Source: CAYRMV01 sp964425255
GTDB lineage: Bacteria > Bacteroidota > Bacteroidia > Flavobacteriales_D > Crocinitomicaceae
NCBI GenBank assembly: GCA_964425255.1
Contig: CAYRMV010000077.1
Location: forward strand, 1 to 16,106
DNA: 16,106 bases
Reading direction: 5' to 3'
Shown piece by piece: positions 7,809 to 15,825 of this stretch. Made by a program: the position numbers and the translations under genes. Within the stretch, counting starts at the first letter, position 1; each line of letters opens with the position of its first letter. Below the pieces are notes generated by a model. That model was not told where the DNA came from. It worked only from the letters and a program-made list of their open reading frames with translations, and searched no databases.

Positions 7809-8762
7809 ATGGAATTTACTCTGTTCTCACAAAAAGACCTCCTTTCTCGTACATCAAAACGAAGCGGAGAAACCAAAATTGGCGAAAAATTAATAACCTT
7901 CGAATCGTCATTCCATTCTTGTCAATTCATTATTGTAGGAATTGAAGAAGATCTTGGTCCACAAGCAAATCTAGGTTTGCCAGGAGCTAACAAGGCATTT
8001 GAAGCCTTCTTATCTCGTTTTGTGAATATTCAGTCAAATCGCTTTTTAACAGGAGAAAATATTGGTGTTTTAGGCAAAATATTTTGTTCAAATGTTCCTG
8101 ATGAACTGGATGAAAAACGAAATAAAGTGAGTAAATTAGACCTTTATGTCGAAGAGATATTAAACCAATATATACCCAAAAACGCTATTCCAATTGTTAT
8201 CGGAGGTGGGCATAATAATGCGCTGCCATTGATTCGTTGGGCAAAGAAAAACAGATCTCTTACACGAATCATAAACATTGATCCACACGCTGATTTCAGA
8301 GCGCTTGAAGGTAGGCACAGTGGAAACCCTTTTTCAACTGCTTTTGCGGAAAAATCGTTACATTCTTATGCTGCCTTTGGTTTACATGAGAATTACAATA
8401 GTGAATCTATGCTTCAACGTCTTGAAGATTCAAATGCCTGGTTTTCTTTTTTTGAAAATTACCTCGATAATCCTTCCAAGAAAAAAGAAGACATCGATTT
8501 TTTATGTCAATCTAATGAGATAACAGGTTTGGATTTTGATATGGATGCAATTTCATTTTCACCTTCAAGTGCATTCACACCTTCTGGCTTTACCATCGAT
8601 GAAGCCCGCATGTTGGTACGCGAATTTTCTTCTAAAATGAAATTTACTCATTTTCACCTTCCTGAAGCAGCTCCTAAAACAAGCAAAGAAGAACAAATTT
8701 CAGGCAAAATGCTCGCCTATTTGGTAAGTGATTTTATAAAAACACAAGCAAAACATGGGTAA
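7809..8762 (+). CDS. Arginase/formimidoylglutamase-family (ureohydrolase) protein
   Basis: A 317-residue binuclear-manganese hydrolase of the arginase/agmatinase/formimidoylglutamase superfamily, which cleaves guanidino or formimino groups. Metal motifs are recognisable: GGGHN (132-136, His 135), NIDPHADFR (156-164, Asp 158, His 160, Asp 162) and GLDFDMD (240-246, Asp 242 and Asp 244). RHSGNPFS (169-176) lies where the substrate loop is expected. The region between 176 and 235 is unusual and charged. In this phylum such proteins are commonly labelled formimidoylglutamase, but no hut genes are here, so the substrate is open. The start is 2 nt after the thioesterase stop, and the end overlaps the next gene by 8 nt, so the three are one transcription and translation unit. 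Confidence 0.82.
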   Translation: MEFTLFSQKDLLSRTSKRSGETKIGEKLITFESSFHSCQFIIVGIEEDLGPQANLGLPGANKAFEAFLSRFVNIQSNRFLTGENIGVLGKIFCSNVPDELDEKRNKVSKLDLYVEEILNQYIPKNAIPIVIGGGHNNALPLIRWAKKNRSLTRIINIDPHADFRALEGRHSGNPFSTAFAEKSLHSYAAFGLHENYNSESMLQRLEDSNAWFSFFENYLDNPSKKKEDIDFLCQSNEITGLDFDMDAISFSPSSAFTPSGFTIDEARMLVREFSSKMKFTHFHLPEAAPKTSKEEQISGKMLAYLVSDFIKTQAKHG

Positions 8763-9246
8763 CATTCAAGAATGGCTAGAAAAAGCAGAAAAAGATCAAG
8801 CGGAGTTTAAGAAAATTGTACCTAAACTTAAAAAGAAAAACACGCGCTTGTTGGATCAACAATTCCACACACATCATGAGCAAATTTTCAAAAAAACGGA
8901 TTGCTTAACTTGTGCGAATTGTTGTAAGACGACAAGTCCAATTTTTAGAGAAATTGACATTAAACGAATAAGTAAAAGGCTTAGAATCAACGAACAAAAA
9001 TTCATTTCAACTTACTTGAAAAAAGATGAAGACCAAGATTATGTTCTTCAAATTTCTCCCTGTTCATTTTTGCTCGATGACAATACATGTTCCATTTACG
9101 AAGACCGGCCACTTGCATGTCGCGAATACCCGCATACAGACCGAAAAAACATGTATCAAATTTTGGAATTAACCGTCCGAAATCGCCTGGTTTGTCCAGC
9201 TGTTGTTCAAATTTTTGATCAAGTTCGAAAAATCAATGGAATTTAA
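8755..9246 (+). CDS. YkgJ-family cysteine-cluster protein
   Basis: A 163-residue protein of the YkgJ (zinc/iron-chelating) family. Cysteines form DCLTCANCC (C50, C53, C56, C57), then C103 (SPCSFL), C112 (TCSIYEDRPLACREYP, with C122) and C147. The SIYEDRPLACREYP stretch is the best-conserved family signature. The cluster probably binds a metal, possibly iron or zinc; the role is unknown. A Lys/Glu-rich helix (1-45) precedes it. The ATG at 8755 overlaps the arginase-family stop by 8 nt, suggesting coupled translation. It ends the cassette; no hairpin terminator is obvious before 9364. Confidence 0.88.
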   Translation: MGNIQEWLEKAEKDQAEFKKIVPKLKKKNTRLLDQQFHTHHEQIFKKTDCLTCANCCKTTSPIFREIDIKRISKRLRINEQKFISTYLKKDEDQDYVLQISPCSFLLDDNTCSIYEDRPLACREYPHTDRKNMYQILELTVRNRLVCPAVVQIFDQVRKINGI

Positions 9247-9363
9247 CCAACGAATATCAATGATTGTACGTTTATATTTACGGCTAAGAAAGATTTGTGT
9301 CAACTCTCCAATGACATCGATTGATCTTGGCCGTTTTAACTCTTATTTCAAACTGGGGTATTT

Positions 9364-12300
9364 ATGCTAAAAAAATCACTTACACTAGTACTACTGATTT
9401 TCATATCTTCATTTTCCATTGCTCAAAGAGCGAAAGATGGAAGTTTCACTGCTACTACAACAAATCAAATTGTCAATTCGTATACTTTTCTAACTGCAAA
9501 TGCCAATGCGAATACATCTACTCTTACTGTAAACAACAGTTCGTTGACCAATCTGATTTTAACAAGCCCGCTTTCACAAGGTGATTTGCTACTGATTATT
9601 CAAATGCAAGGAGCGACGATGGATGTAAATGTAACACCGACGGTAGATTGGGGCGGAAACTATACTACAGCAAATGGATTTATTACAACACCTGGATGGA
9701 ACAGTCCATGGGAATGGGGACAAGTTACCAATTACAATCAAGCAGGAAAGTTTGAATATGTTCAAGTTGCGAGTGTGCCAAGTGCAACAACTATCAATTT
9801 GACTTGTGGTCTGAAAAATAATTATGTTTCAAGTGGAAAAGTACAAGTTATACGTGTTCCTCGATTTTCTAATGTAACAATTAACTCAGGTGCATCTATT
9901 ACTTGTCAAACTTGGAATGGACAGATTGGAGGTGTTTTGGCAATGGAAATAGATCAAAACATACAAATCCAACAAAATGCTTTGTTAACAGTTTCAGGAA
10001 AAGGATTCCGAGGTGGCCAGTCTAATGATGTCGCATCAAATGGTTCATTTTCGGGTTCAGACCCATTACAAGTTGGCTACTTTGGAACAAATTCAAATAC
10101 AGAAGGTGCTGAAAAGGGAGAAGGAATTGGTGGATACATGACCGAATACAATGCTCTTTATTCACGATACGGAAAAGGCGCCCCCGCTAATGGAGGTGGA
10201 GGTGGATACAACCACAATGCTGGAGGTGGAGGTGGATCCAATGTAGGTACAGGAACGTATACGGGTATTGGTGTTCCTAGTCCAACATATACCGCTTTTT
10301 GGAATCTCGAATTAGTTCCAATCGGAGGAATAACAAGTCCGGGTGGAGGTAGAGGAGGATATACGTATTCAACTTCGAATCAAAATGAAGCCGTCGTTGG
10401 ACCTAACAACAACTTATGGTCTGGAGACAAAAGAAGAAATGACGGTGGTCTTGGTGGGCATCCACTTTTATATGATGAAACCCGCATTTTCATGGGAGGC
10501 GGTGGAGGAGCTGGTGATCAAAATTTCACAACAGCTCCGAATCAAGTTGGAATTGGAGGAGCCGGTGGAGGAATCATTTTCCTTGATGTTTATGGAACAA
10601 TTTCCGGATCAGGAACGATTGAAGCGAATGGAGCAAATGGTGGAAGTTCAAACCCTAATAACATCACCAACCCTGCACCCAACCAAAAAGTTGGAAATGA
10701 TGGTGCAGGCGGCGCTGGAGCAGGTGGGTCAATTCGTATTTTTCATTCAAATGCCCTTCCGACTTCAATCGCGCTGAGAGCAAATGGTGGAAATGGCGGA
10801 AATCAAGCTTTTTATGCAGGAGCATTCGCACCTAGTCCGACGATGGAAGCAGATGGTCCTGGAGGCGGTGGTGCTGGAGGTTTAATTTCAATCTCAACTG
10901 GTACCGCAACTCTCGAAGTAAATGGTGGAGCAAATGGAGTTACAAATTCATCTCATGTAAGTAGTTTTCCACCAAACGGAGCCACTTCTGGTTCAACGGG
11001 CTTATCCAATACGGACGTTGATTTTTTTGATTTAACCGCTGAAAATGATACACTTTGCGCTTCAGCCTCCACAACTTTAACCGCAACTATAATTGGAAAT
11101 CAACCCATTTCTTCAACTATTGGATGGTATTCTGATGCATATTCAGGAACACCAATCGCAACAGGAACAAGTTTTGCTACACCTGTTTTAACAACAACTA
11201 CTACCTATTATGTTGGAATTTGCCCTGGGCATTATCGAAAACCAGTAACTGTTTTAGTCGGCTCAAATCCTGTTATTTCGGGAGTCGCACAAATTTCAGA
11301 TGTAACTTGTTCTGGAAATGATGGTGCAATCACAGGATTAACTGCATCAGGAGGAACAGCTCCATTAACGTATGATTGGAATGGTACTCCTTCATCAGAT
11401 GCTAATTTAACTGGTTCAAATGCTGGGATATACACATTAACAGTGACTGACAACAGTGGGTGTTCATCAACATCAGGTCCATATACGATTGCGAGTGCTG
11501 GTGGACCAACGATTGACGTTACAAATATCATCATCACTCCAAGTTCATGCACAGCAAATACGGGTTCAATAACAGGAATTACTCAAAGTGGTGGAAATTC
11601 GTTCACTTGGAACGGAAACACTGTTAGTCAGCTAGATCTAACAAACTTAGCACCTGGTCAATACAACTTAATTGTTACAGATATCAATGGATGCCAAGCC
11701 AATGCCGGACCATTTACAATTGGTTCGCCTGCTGGACCGACAATTGATGAAACAAATGTTAGTATTACACAAACAACGTGTGGTCTGGATAATGGATCTA
11801 TTAGTGGCATCGTTACGAATGGAGTGAATGTTTCATTCTCATGGAACAATGTGAATTATCCATCACAAGATGTAACGGATTTGAGTCCAGGATCTTACCA
11901 ATTAACTATCACAGACAATCAAGGTTGTACGGCAAACTCATCAGTGTTTCAAATTGATGGATCTACAAATCCAATCATTGATATTAATGCGCAAATCACA
12001 AATGCTTCGTGTAATCAATCGAATGGAGAAATTTCGGCAATTCAAGTAACTGGCGGCGTTGCACCATACACGTATCAATGGTCGAATAATCAAAATTCAG
12101 CCAGTATTACCAATCTTTCAGCGGGGTCATATACCTTAACAGTTACAGATGCCTTGGGTTGTGTTGATACCGAAACGTTTTTAGTTAATTCAACAAATGG
12201 ACCAGTAATCAACACAGATAACTTACTGATTACGAATGAATCTTGTAATGGAAATGATGGAAGTATTACTGGAATTACAGCAACAGGATCAGGCTTAATT

Positions 12301-13164
12301 TATTCTTGGAATTCGAATCCATCAACTTTGAATTTAACCAATATTCAAGCAGGAACTTACACATTGACTGTTGTCGATGAAAATAATTGCGTCTCACAAG
12401 CAGGACCTTTTATTGTTCCAGGATCACCTGTTTTAGAAATTTATGAAACGAATTTGACTGTTGTACATACAACTTGTGGAAATGCAAATGGTTCAATTAG
12501 TGGAATTACAATATCGGATAATAACGCAACTATTTCATGGACAAACTCATCCGAAACAACATTGAATTTATCGAATTTAAATCCGGGAACATACATTTTA
12601 TCGATTACCAATTCAGATGGATGTACTTCATCAAGTACACCAATTATCATCAATCCATCCAATACCATTCAGGTAGATTTTACGTATTTACCTTCCAATC
12701 CTGAAGCGGGTCAAACTGTTCAGTTTACAGATAATTCCGATCCAAATGTAATTACATGGGAATGGACAATTGATGGAAATACATTTTTAACGGAAAATAC
12801 TTCATACACTTTTAATGAACCAGGCACCTATTTGGTTGTTTTAGAAGGTTGGGATGCAACAAATTGTTATAATTTAACTCAACAAACCATCCAAATTGGT
12901 GGTGAAATCGTAATTCCTAATGTGATGACCGTTAATGGGGATGGTATAAATGATGTGTTTGAAATTCAGGGTTTAAAAGCTGAAACACATATTTTGATTG
13001 TGAACCGTTGGGGTAATCCTGTATATGAATCATCAAATTACAACAATATGTGGAATGGCAAAGACCAACAAGGGAATGTTTTAGCAACAGGCGTTTATAC
13101 GTATCGACTGGAAACCAAGAATGGAGAAATTTTCCATGGCTTTATTCATTTGTACAACAAATAA
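9364..13164 (+). CDS. Large secreted surface protein with SprB-like repeats and type B (T9SS) C-terminal sorting domain
   Basis: A 1266-residue exported, probably surface-anchored or released protein. Residues 1-20 are a signal peptide (MLKKSLTLVLLIFISSFSIA). Residues 21-210 form a beta-rich head including GDLLLIIQMQGA. Residues 210-525 are glycine-rich with GGGGG runs. Residues 556-640 match the Ig-like domain found in such proteins (GWYSDAYSGTPIATGTSF, then TTTTYYV). Residues 641-1102 hold six tandem repeats, each with one early and one late Cys about 49 apart. A PKD-like domain follows (1103-1180, FTDNSDPNVITWEWTIDG), and the end (1183-1266) starts IPNVMTVNGDGINDVFEI and ends FIHLYNK, the gliding-motility-associated/type B sorting domain used by the type IX secretion system. 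Likely an adhesin or matrix protein; no enzymatic domain is visible. An upstream GGGG sits 8 nt before ATG 9364. Confidence 0.92.
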   Translation: MLKKSLTLVLLIFISSFSIAQRAKDGSFTATTTNQIVNSYTFLTANANANTSTLTVNNSSLTNLILTSPLSQGDLLLIIQMQGATMDVNVTPTVDWGGNYTTANGFITTPGWNSPWEWGQVTNYNQAGKFEYVQVASVPSATTINLTCGLKNNYVSSGKVQVIRVPRFSNVTINSGASITCQTWNGQIGGVLAMEIDQNIQIQQNALLTVSGKGFRGGQSNDVASNGSFSGSDPLQVGYFGTNSNTEGAEKGEGIGGYMTEYNALYSRYGKGAPANGGGGGYNHNAGGGGGSNVGTGTYTGIGVPSPTYTAFWNLELVPIGGITSPGGGRGGYTYSTSNQNEAVVGPNNNLWSGDKRRNDGGLGGHPLLYDETRIFMGGGGGAGDQNFTTAPNQVGIGGAGGGIIFLDVYGTISGSGTIEANGANGGSSNPNNITNPAPNQKVGNDGAGGAGAGGSIRIFHSNALPTSIALRANGGNGGNQAFYAGAFAPSPTMEADGPGGGGAGGLISISTGTATLEVNGGANGVTNSSHVSSFPPNGATSGSTGLSNTDVDFFDLTAENDTLCASASTTLTATIIGNQPISSTIGWYSDAYSGTPIATGTSFATPVLTTTTTYYVGICPGHYRKPVTVLVGSNPVISGVAQISDVTCSGNDGAITGLTASGGTAPLTYDWNGTPSSDANLTGSNAGIYTLTVTDNSGCSSTSGPYTIASAGGPTIDVTNIIITPSSCTANTGSITGITQSGGNSFTWNGNTVSQLDLTNLAPGQYNLIVTDINGCQANAGPFTIGSPAGPTIDETNVSITQTTCGLDNGSISGIVTNGVNVSFSWNNVNYPSQDVTDLSPGSYQLTITDNQGCTANSSVFQIDGSTNPIIDINAQITNASCNQSNGEISAIQVTGGVAPYTYQWSNNQNSASITNLSAGSYTLTVTDALGCVDTETFLVNSTNGPVINTDNLLITNESCNGNDGSITGITATGSGLIYSWNSNPSTLNLTNIQAGTYTLTVVDENNCVSQAGPFIVPGSPVLEIYETNLTVVHTTCGNANGSISGITISDNNATISWTNSSETTLNLSNLNPGTYILSITNSDGCTSSSTPIIINPSNTIQVDFTYLPSNPEAGQTVQFTDNSDPNVITWEWTIDGNTFLTENTSYTFNEPGTYLVVLEGWDATNCYNLTQQTIQIGGEIVIPNVMTVNGDGINDVFEIQGLKAETHILIVNRWGNPVYESSNYNNMWNGKDQQGNVLATGVYTYRLETKNGEIFHGFIHLYNK
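10191..10237 (+). repeat. 17-bp direct repeat in the glycine-rich region
   Basis: TGGAGGTGGAGGTGGAT occurs at 10191-10207 and again at 10221-10237, exactly 30 bp (10 codons) apart. Both encode a GGGGG run. Copies of this length can slip or recombine without breaking the frame. Confidence 0.8.
11284..12669 (+). repeat. Six tandem ~231-bp (77-residue) SprB-like repeats
   Basis: Coding repeats within the surface protein. The early Cys of each unit is at residues 649, 729, 806, 883, 961 and 1038 (intervals 80, 77, 77, 78, 77) and the late Cys at 700, 777, 855, 933, 1009 and 1087. Shared pattern: C-x3-NGSI-x-GI near the first Cys, and NLxPGxYxLTVTDxxGC at the second. The units are well diverged at DNA level, so this is an old array rather than a recent amplification. 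Confidence 0.88.
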
Positions 13165-13200
13165 TTTCGTTCATTTGTATTTTCACTGAGAAATTCTACT

Positions 13201-13779
13201 ATGCAGGAAAACTTGCAAAAACAAATTGAACAAGATTACGAAAGGATCTTTGCTGACACCCAACAATTTTATTTGGATTTGGGCGCTCAAATTCTGATGT
13301 CGCATTTTGGAGTTTTCTCTCAAGATTTGGTCACAAGTTTAGGAGAGGGAGTGGAAGAAATTTTGATTGCAGCGAATGAACGCAAACCATTGATAAAACG
13401 AATTTTTTCCATCTTTGTTGAAGGACTGCAAAATATCCGAATTCATGGCGAAGCGGACAACAATCAAGAAAAAAATGGTCTTATTATCTTCGCAAAAAAA
13501 GATGATTCCTATTACATTTCACTTGGTAATTTAGTTCAAAATCATCGAACCAATTCCATTACGGAAAAGATAAATCAGCTGAATGAGTTGGATGAAAACT
13601 CCTTGAAAGAACTCTACATGAAAGTATTGAGTAACGGAATAATTTCGAACAAAGGTGGTGCAGGCTTAGGAATAATAACAATGCGAATGAAATCCAAAAC
13701 ACCAGTAGCTTTTTCATTTAGTCCAGTTACAGATGAGCTTTCCTTGTTTATCATTGAATTAGAAATCAAGAAAGAATAA
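13201..13779 (+). CDS. SiaB-family protein kinase (HATPase-like)
   Basis: A 192-residue protein resembling SiaB (DUF6272), a histidine-kinase-like ATPase fold that phosphorylates the partner SiaC in the Pseudomonas SiaABCD aggregation/biofilm pathway (family knowledge). The helix FVEGLQNIRIHG (72-83) has the N-box Asn 78, YYISLGNLV (104-112) matches the family's G-N turn, and GGAGLGIITM (152-161) is the glycine-rich ATP-lid. The length is standard. SiaC is not in the window. The start ATG lies 37 nt after the surface protein gene, so co-transcription is possible, and a link to surface attachment is tempting but inferred. The stop is 2 nt from that of the convergent gene. Confidence 0.82.
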   Translation: MQENLQKQIEQDYERIFADTQQFYLDLGAQILMSHFGVFSQDLVTSLGEGVEEILIAANERKPLIKRIFSIFVEGLQNIRIHGEADNNQEKNGLIIFAKKDDSYYISLGNLVQNHRTNSITEKINQLNELDENSLKELYMKVLSNGIISNKGGAGLGIITMRMKSKTPVAFSFSPVTDELSLFIIELEIKKE

Positions 13780-13781
13780 GA

Positions 13782-14681
13782 TTATTCATTTCCAATTTGC
13801 CAATAAAAACGATCTTTCTTTCGTTCTTTAGCTGAAAAAACAGGTAATCCATCATCGTTAAGTCTAGGATAATGTGGGGTTGTTCGTTCATACGATTTGG
13901 GTAACCAAATTAAATCATGCATGAGCCTGTTTTGAAAAAAGTGCCTGATTTGTTCGCTATCTAATCCGATTCGAACTGAACTTACTTGATTAAAATGAAA
14001 ATCTGAATGATATAAAACCCCAAAATTCACAATCCCGTGACTGGTTTTTCCATAAGGCAATGAAGATAAATCTCGGTATCCATTTGGCATTTTTAAACCA
14101 GCATTTCGATTCCATACGGATCCACTTGTTTGACCGGTCCAAAGGATTAATTGTGATTGGAATTTCCATTGTTCATATCGGTAGTTCACCGTTAAATTTC
14201 CAGTTCGATAACGATCTTTTCCCTGACCTCCAAAGATATCATTCTCAAAATGAATCGAAAAATAATCTTCTTGATAGGTCCAAGCACCAGAACGTTGTGA
14301 AGTTTTAGCTTGGTCATAATACCACAAATAGGTATAACCAATTGCACGTTCAAATTCTGACTGATGTTGATACCTGCCAATTTGAAAATCGGAAGTTATT
14401 GTTCGTCTACCACCTAATAAAAATAAACTGACACTGGATGAACTTTCCCAAAATTTCTGTCGATTAGCCAATCCTTTACGGTAAAAGATCACTTGTTGAT
14501 TAACATTCCATTGATAAAAATAATCGGAATAAAATCCATTGATATTTAATCCAATAGCCTGTTCATGAGAACCAATTTGAAGAAATACACCTAGCTTTCC
14601 TCCCAAAGATGGAGAAGATTGAAATTGACCGAATGTCAAAAATAGCAAACAGCAAAAACAAATCGACAAGCGTATTTTCAC
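13782..14681 (-). CDS. Exported protein resembling polymorphic toxin type 23 domains
   Basis: A 299-residue protein with a clear N-terminal signal peptide (MKIRLSICFCCLLFLTFG, cleavage near residue 18). Most of it alternates aromatic and polar residues in predicted beta strands. The stretch FENDIFGGQGKDRYRTGN (145-162), with FQSQLILWTGQ following, is what I recognise from Bacteroidota proteins assigned to the type 23 polymorphic-toxin domain. There is no Rhs, LXG or other delivery domain and no neighbouring immunity gene. It could be a secreted effector or simply a periplasmic/outer-membrane barrel-like protein carrying the label. The start is GTG at 14681: an in-frame TAA lies 9 nt upstream of it, so no longer start exists. 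It is convergent with the SiaB gene and downstream of the unrecognised gene. Confidence 0.6.
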   Translation of the reverse strand: MKIRLSICFCCLLFLTFGQFQSSPSLGGKLGVFLQIGSHEQAIGLNINGFYSDYFYQWNVNQQVIFYRKGLANRQKFWESSSSVSLFLLGGRRTITSDFQIGRYQHQSEFERAIGYTYLWYYDQAKTSQRSGAWTYQEDYFSIHFENDIFGGQGKDRYRTGNLTVNYRYEQWKFQSQLILWTGQTSGSVWNRNAGLKMPNGYRDLSSLPYGKTSHGIVNFGVLYHSDFHFNQVSSVRIGLDSEQIRHFFQNRLMHDLIWLPKSYERTTPHYPRLNDDGLPVFSAKERKKDRFYWQIGNE

Positions 14682-14706
14682 GGGATTAAATTAACAAAAA
14701 CAAGAC

Positions 14707-14714
14707 CAAACTTA
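14707..14714 (-). promoter_or_regulatory. Candidate -7 element for the toxin-23-like gene
   Basis: On the minus strand TAAGTTTG (14714 down to 14707) matches TAnnTTTG exactly, with a 25-nt gap to the GTG at 14681. It overlaps the end of the upstream gene, and no TTG lies at the usual -33 distance. The downstream gene may therefore have its own promoter, or be read through from upstream. Confidence 0.35.
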
Positions 14715-14715
14715 G

Positions 14716-15750
14716 TTATTCATTAACGACTTGACGGTATGAAACGTGATCAATTTCACGTAAGGGCTTTAAATTTTGCCGAATCAACTTCCATCTAGAT
14801 GGGTGATCAGACAATAAGACTTGAATTTTAGGTTGATATTTTCGTAAGAAATCAGTTATCGCTGGAGGTGAAATGGCTGGTTTCAAACAAGATGCCACAT
14901 TTTTTCCACTTACTGCCATTCCCAGTTGTTGAGCTCGAAGTGCTGCTTGCTCATAACGATCTAATGTTTCAACAAAACGCTGTTCATCGTTTCCTTTTTC
15001 TGTAAACTGAGCTTGCTGTAAAACGGATTCTGAAACACTTTGAACATGAATTTCATGGAGATAACGTTGATTTTCGGTTGGTGAAAGAGTTAGTAAAAGT
15101 CCAATTGAATCTTTTAATAGTGCATCTAACATTTCTTCATTTGTCGATAAGCGAGCTAGTGTTGCCAAAGCATCATCATGTAAATGCAACGTTTCAGATT
15201 CTTTTGGAAAAAACGATTTTACCTTTTCTTTGCACAAGGTGTGAAAAAAATATTGATATCCCGATTCAGCCTGTCTTTCAGCAAAGTTCTCTGCTGACTT
15301 TAATTGATTAAACCGCTGTAATTGAAAGGATTTTCGCTGTTTCTCTTCGTCTTCTTTCCAAACTGCGTTGCACATACGATGAAATAAATCACTCACTAAT
15401 ACTTTTTCGTCAGTTGTTAGTGCTTGCACATTTTTTTGAAGACCAAACAAAGCAGTTTGCTGAGGAAAACGTATCGCTAACACATCTTTCATTCCGTCAA
15501 AAGGGGAGGGGAATGATAACAAGAGTAATTGATGTGCTTCCTCGTCCATTAAATTCAATTGTTGTTTAACAAATTGTTCTTTACTTGCTATCCAAGGGAA
15601 ATCTTGCGGTAATATCCATTTTGTATGAACAGGTAATTGCCTCCATTTTTGTGCATTAACCTTTTCAAATTCTGTCAATTGACGTCTTTGATCAATTTCA
15701 GCATGATAAATCTCTTGATTTTCTTTGTACAAAAAAACATAATCATCCAA
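14716..15750 (-). CDS. Unrecognised protein, possible GAF-like N-terminus and HTH-like C-terminus
   Basis: A 344-residue, probably cytoplasmic protein with no signal peptide; I do not recognise a named family. Residues 68-132 (MDEEAHQLLLLSFPSP, then AIRFPQQTALFGL, then LTTDEKVLVSDLF) have the look of a GAF-type sensor fold. Residues 188-225 are helical. Residues 264-310 (DRYEQAALRAQQLGMAVSGK, then SPPAITDFLRKYQPK) resemble a winged or KfrA-like helix-turn-helix. A regulator is therefore possible but unproven. The only starts in this frame are TTG codons (15750, 15732). Upstream, beyond an in-frame TAA at 15766-15768, coding-like sequence continues to an ATG at 15819, so the gene may be interrupted. 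It has a -7 element upstream and is followed by the toxin-23-like gene 34 nt downstream. Confidence 0.65.
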   Translation of the reverse strand: MDDYVFLYKENQEIYHAEIDQRRQLTEFEKVNAQKWRQLPVHTKWILPQDFPWIASKEQFVKQQLNLMDEEAHQLLLLSFPSPFDGMKDVLAIRFPQQTALFGLQKNVQALTTDEKVLVSDLFHRMCNAVWKEDEEKQRKSFQLQRFNQLKSAENFAERQAESGYQYFFHTLCKEKVKSFFPKESETLHLHDDALATLARLSTNEEMLDALLKDSIGLLLTLSPTENQRYLHEIHVQSVSESVLQQAQFTEKGNDEQRFVETLDRYEQAALRAQQLGMAVSGKNVASCLKPAISPPAITDFLRKYQPKIQVLLSDHPSRWKLIRQNLKPLREIDHVSYRQVVNE

Positions 15751-15765
15751 CTGTGGAAAATAGTC

Positions 15766-15819
15766 TTAAAGCCATTTTTTTATGGCCTCAAATGGATGAT
15801 ATGTCAGATGTGCATGCAT
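15766..15819 (-). pseudogene. Possible severed N-terminus of the 14716-15750 gene
   Basis: From ATG at 15819 the minus strand reads MHAHLTYHPFEAIKKWL and then TAA, followed in the same frame by DYFPQLDDYVFLYKE of the next frame. The joined protein reads like a continuous amphipathic N-terminus, so the TAA looks like a nonsense change (for example from GAA). Alternatives: a 17-residue leader peptide, or chance. A canonical -7 element sits just upstream. Confidence 0.4.
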
Positions 15820-15825
15820 CAAAAA

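Noticed and set aside
10343..10777. 144-codon plus-strand frame inside the surface protein
   Set aside because: It is a shifted reading of the glycine-rich codons (GGA/GGT repeats) and has no independent signals.
11284..12669. CRISPR or recent tandem amplification
   Set aside because: The period is 231 bp and coding, the units are diverged at DNA level, and there are no short identical repeats with unique spacers.
14682..14715. Immunity gene for the toxin-like protein
   Set aside because: The gap is only 34 bp, and the other side holds the convergent SiaB-like gene; there is no room for an immunity gene.
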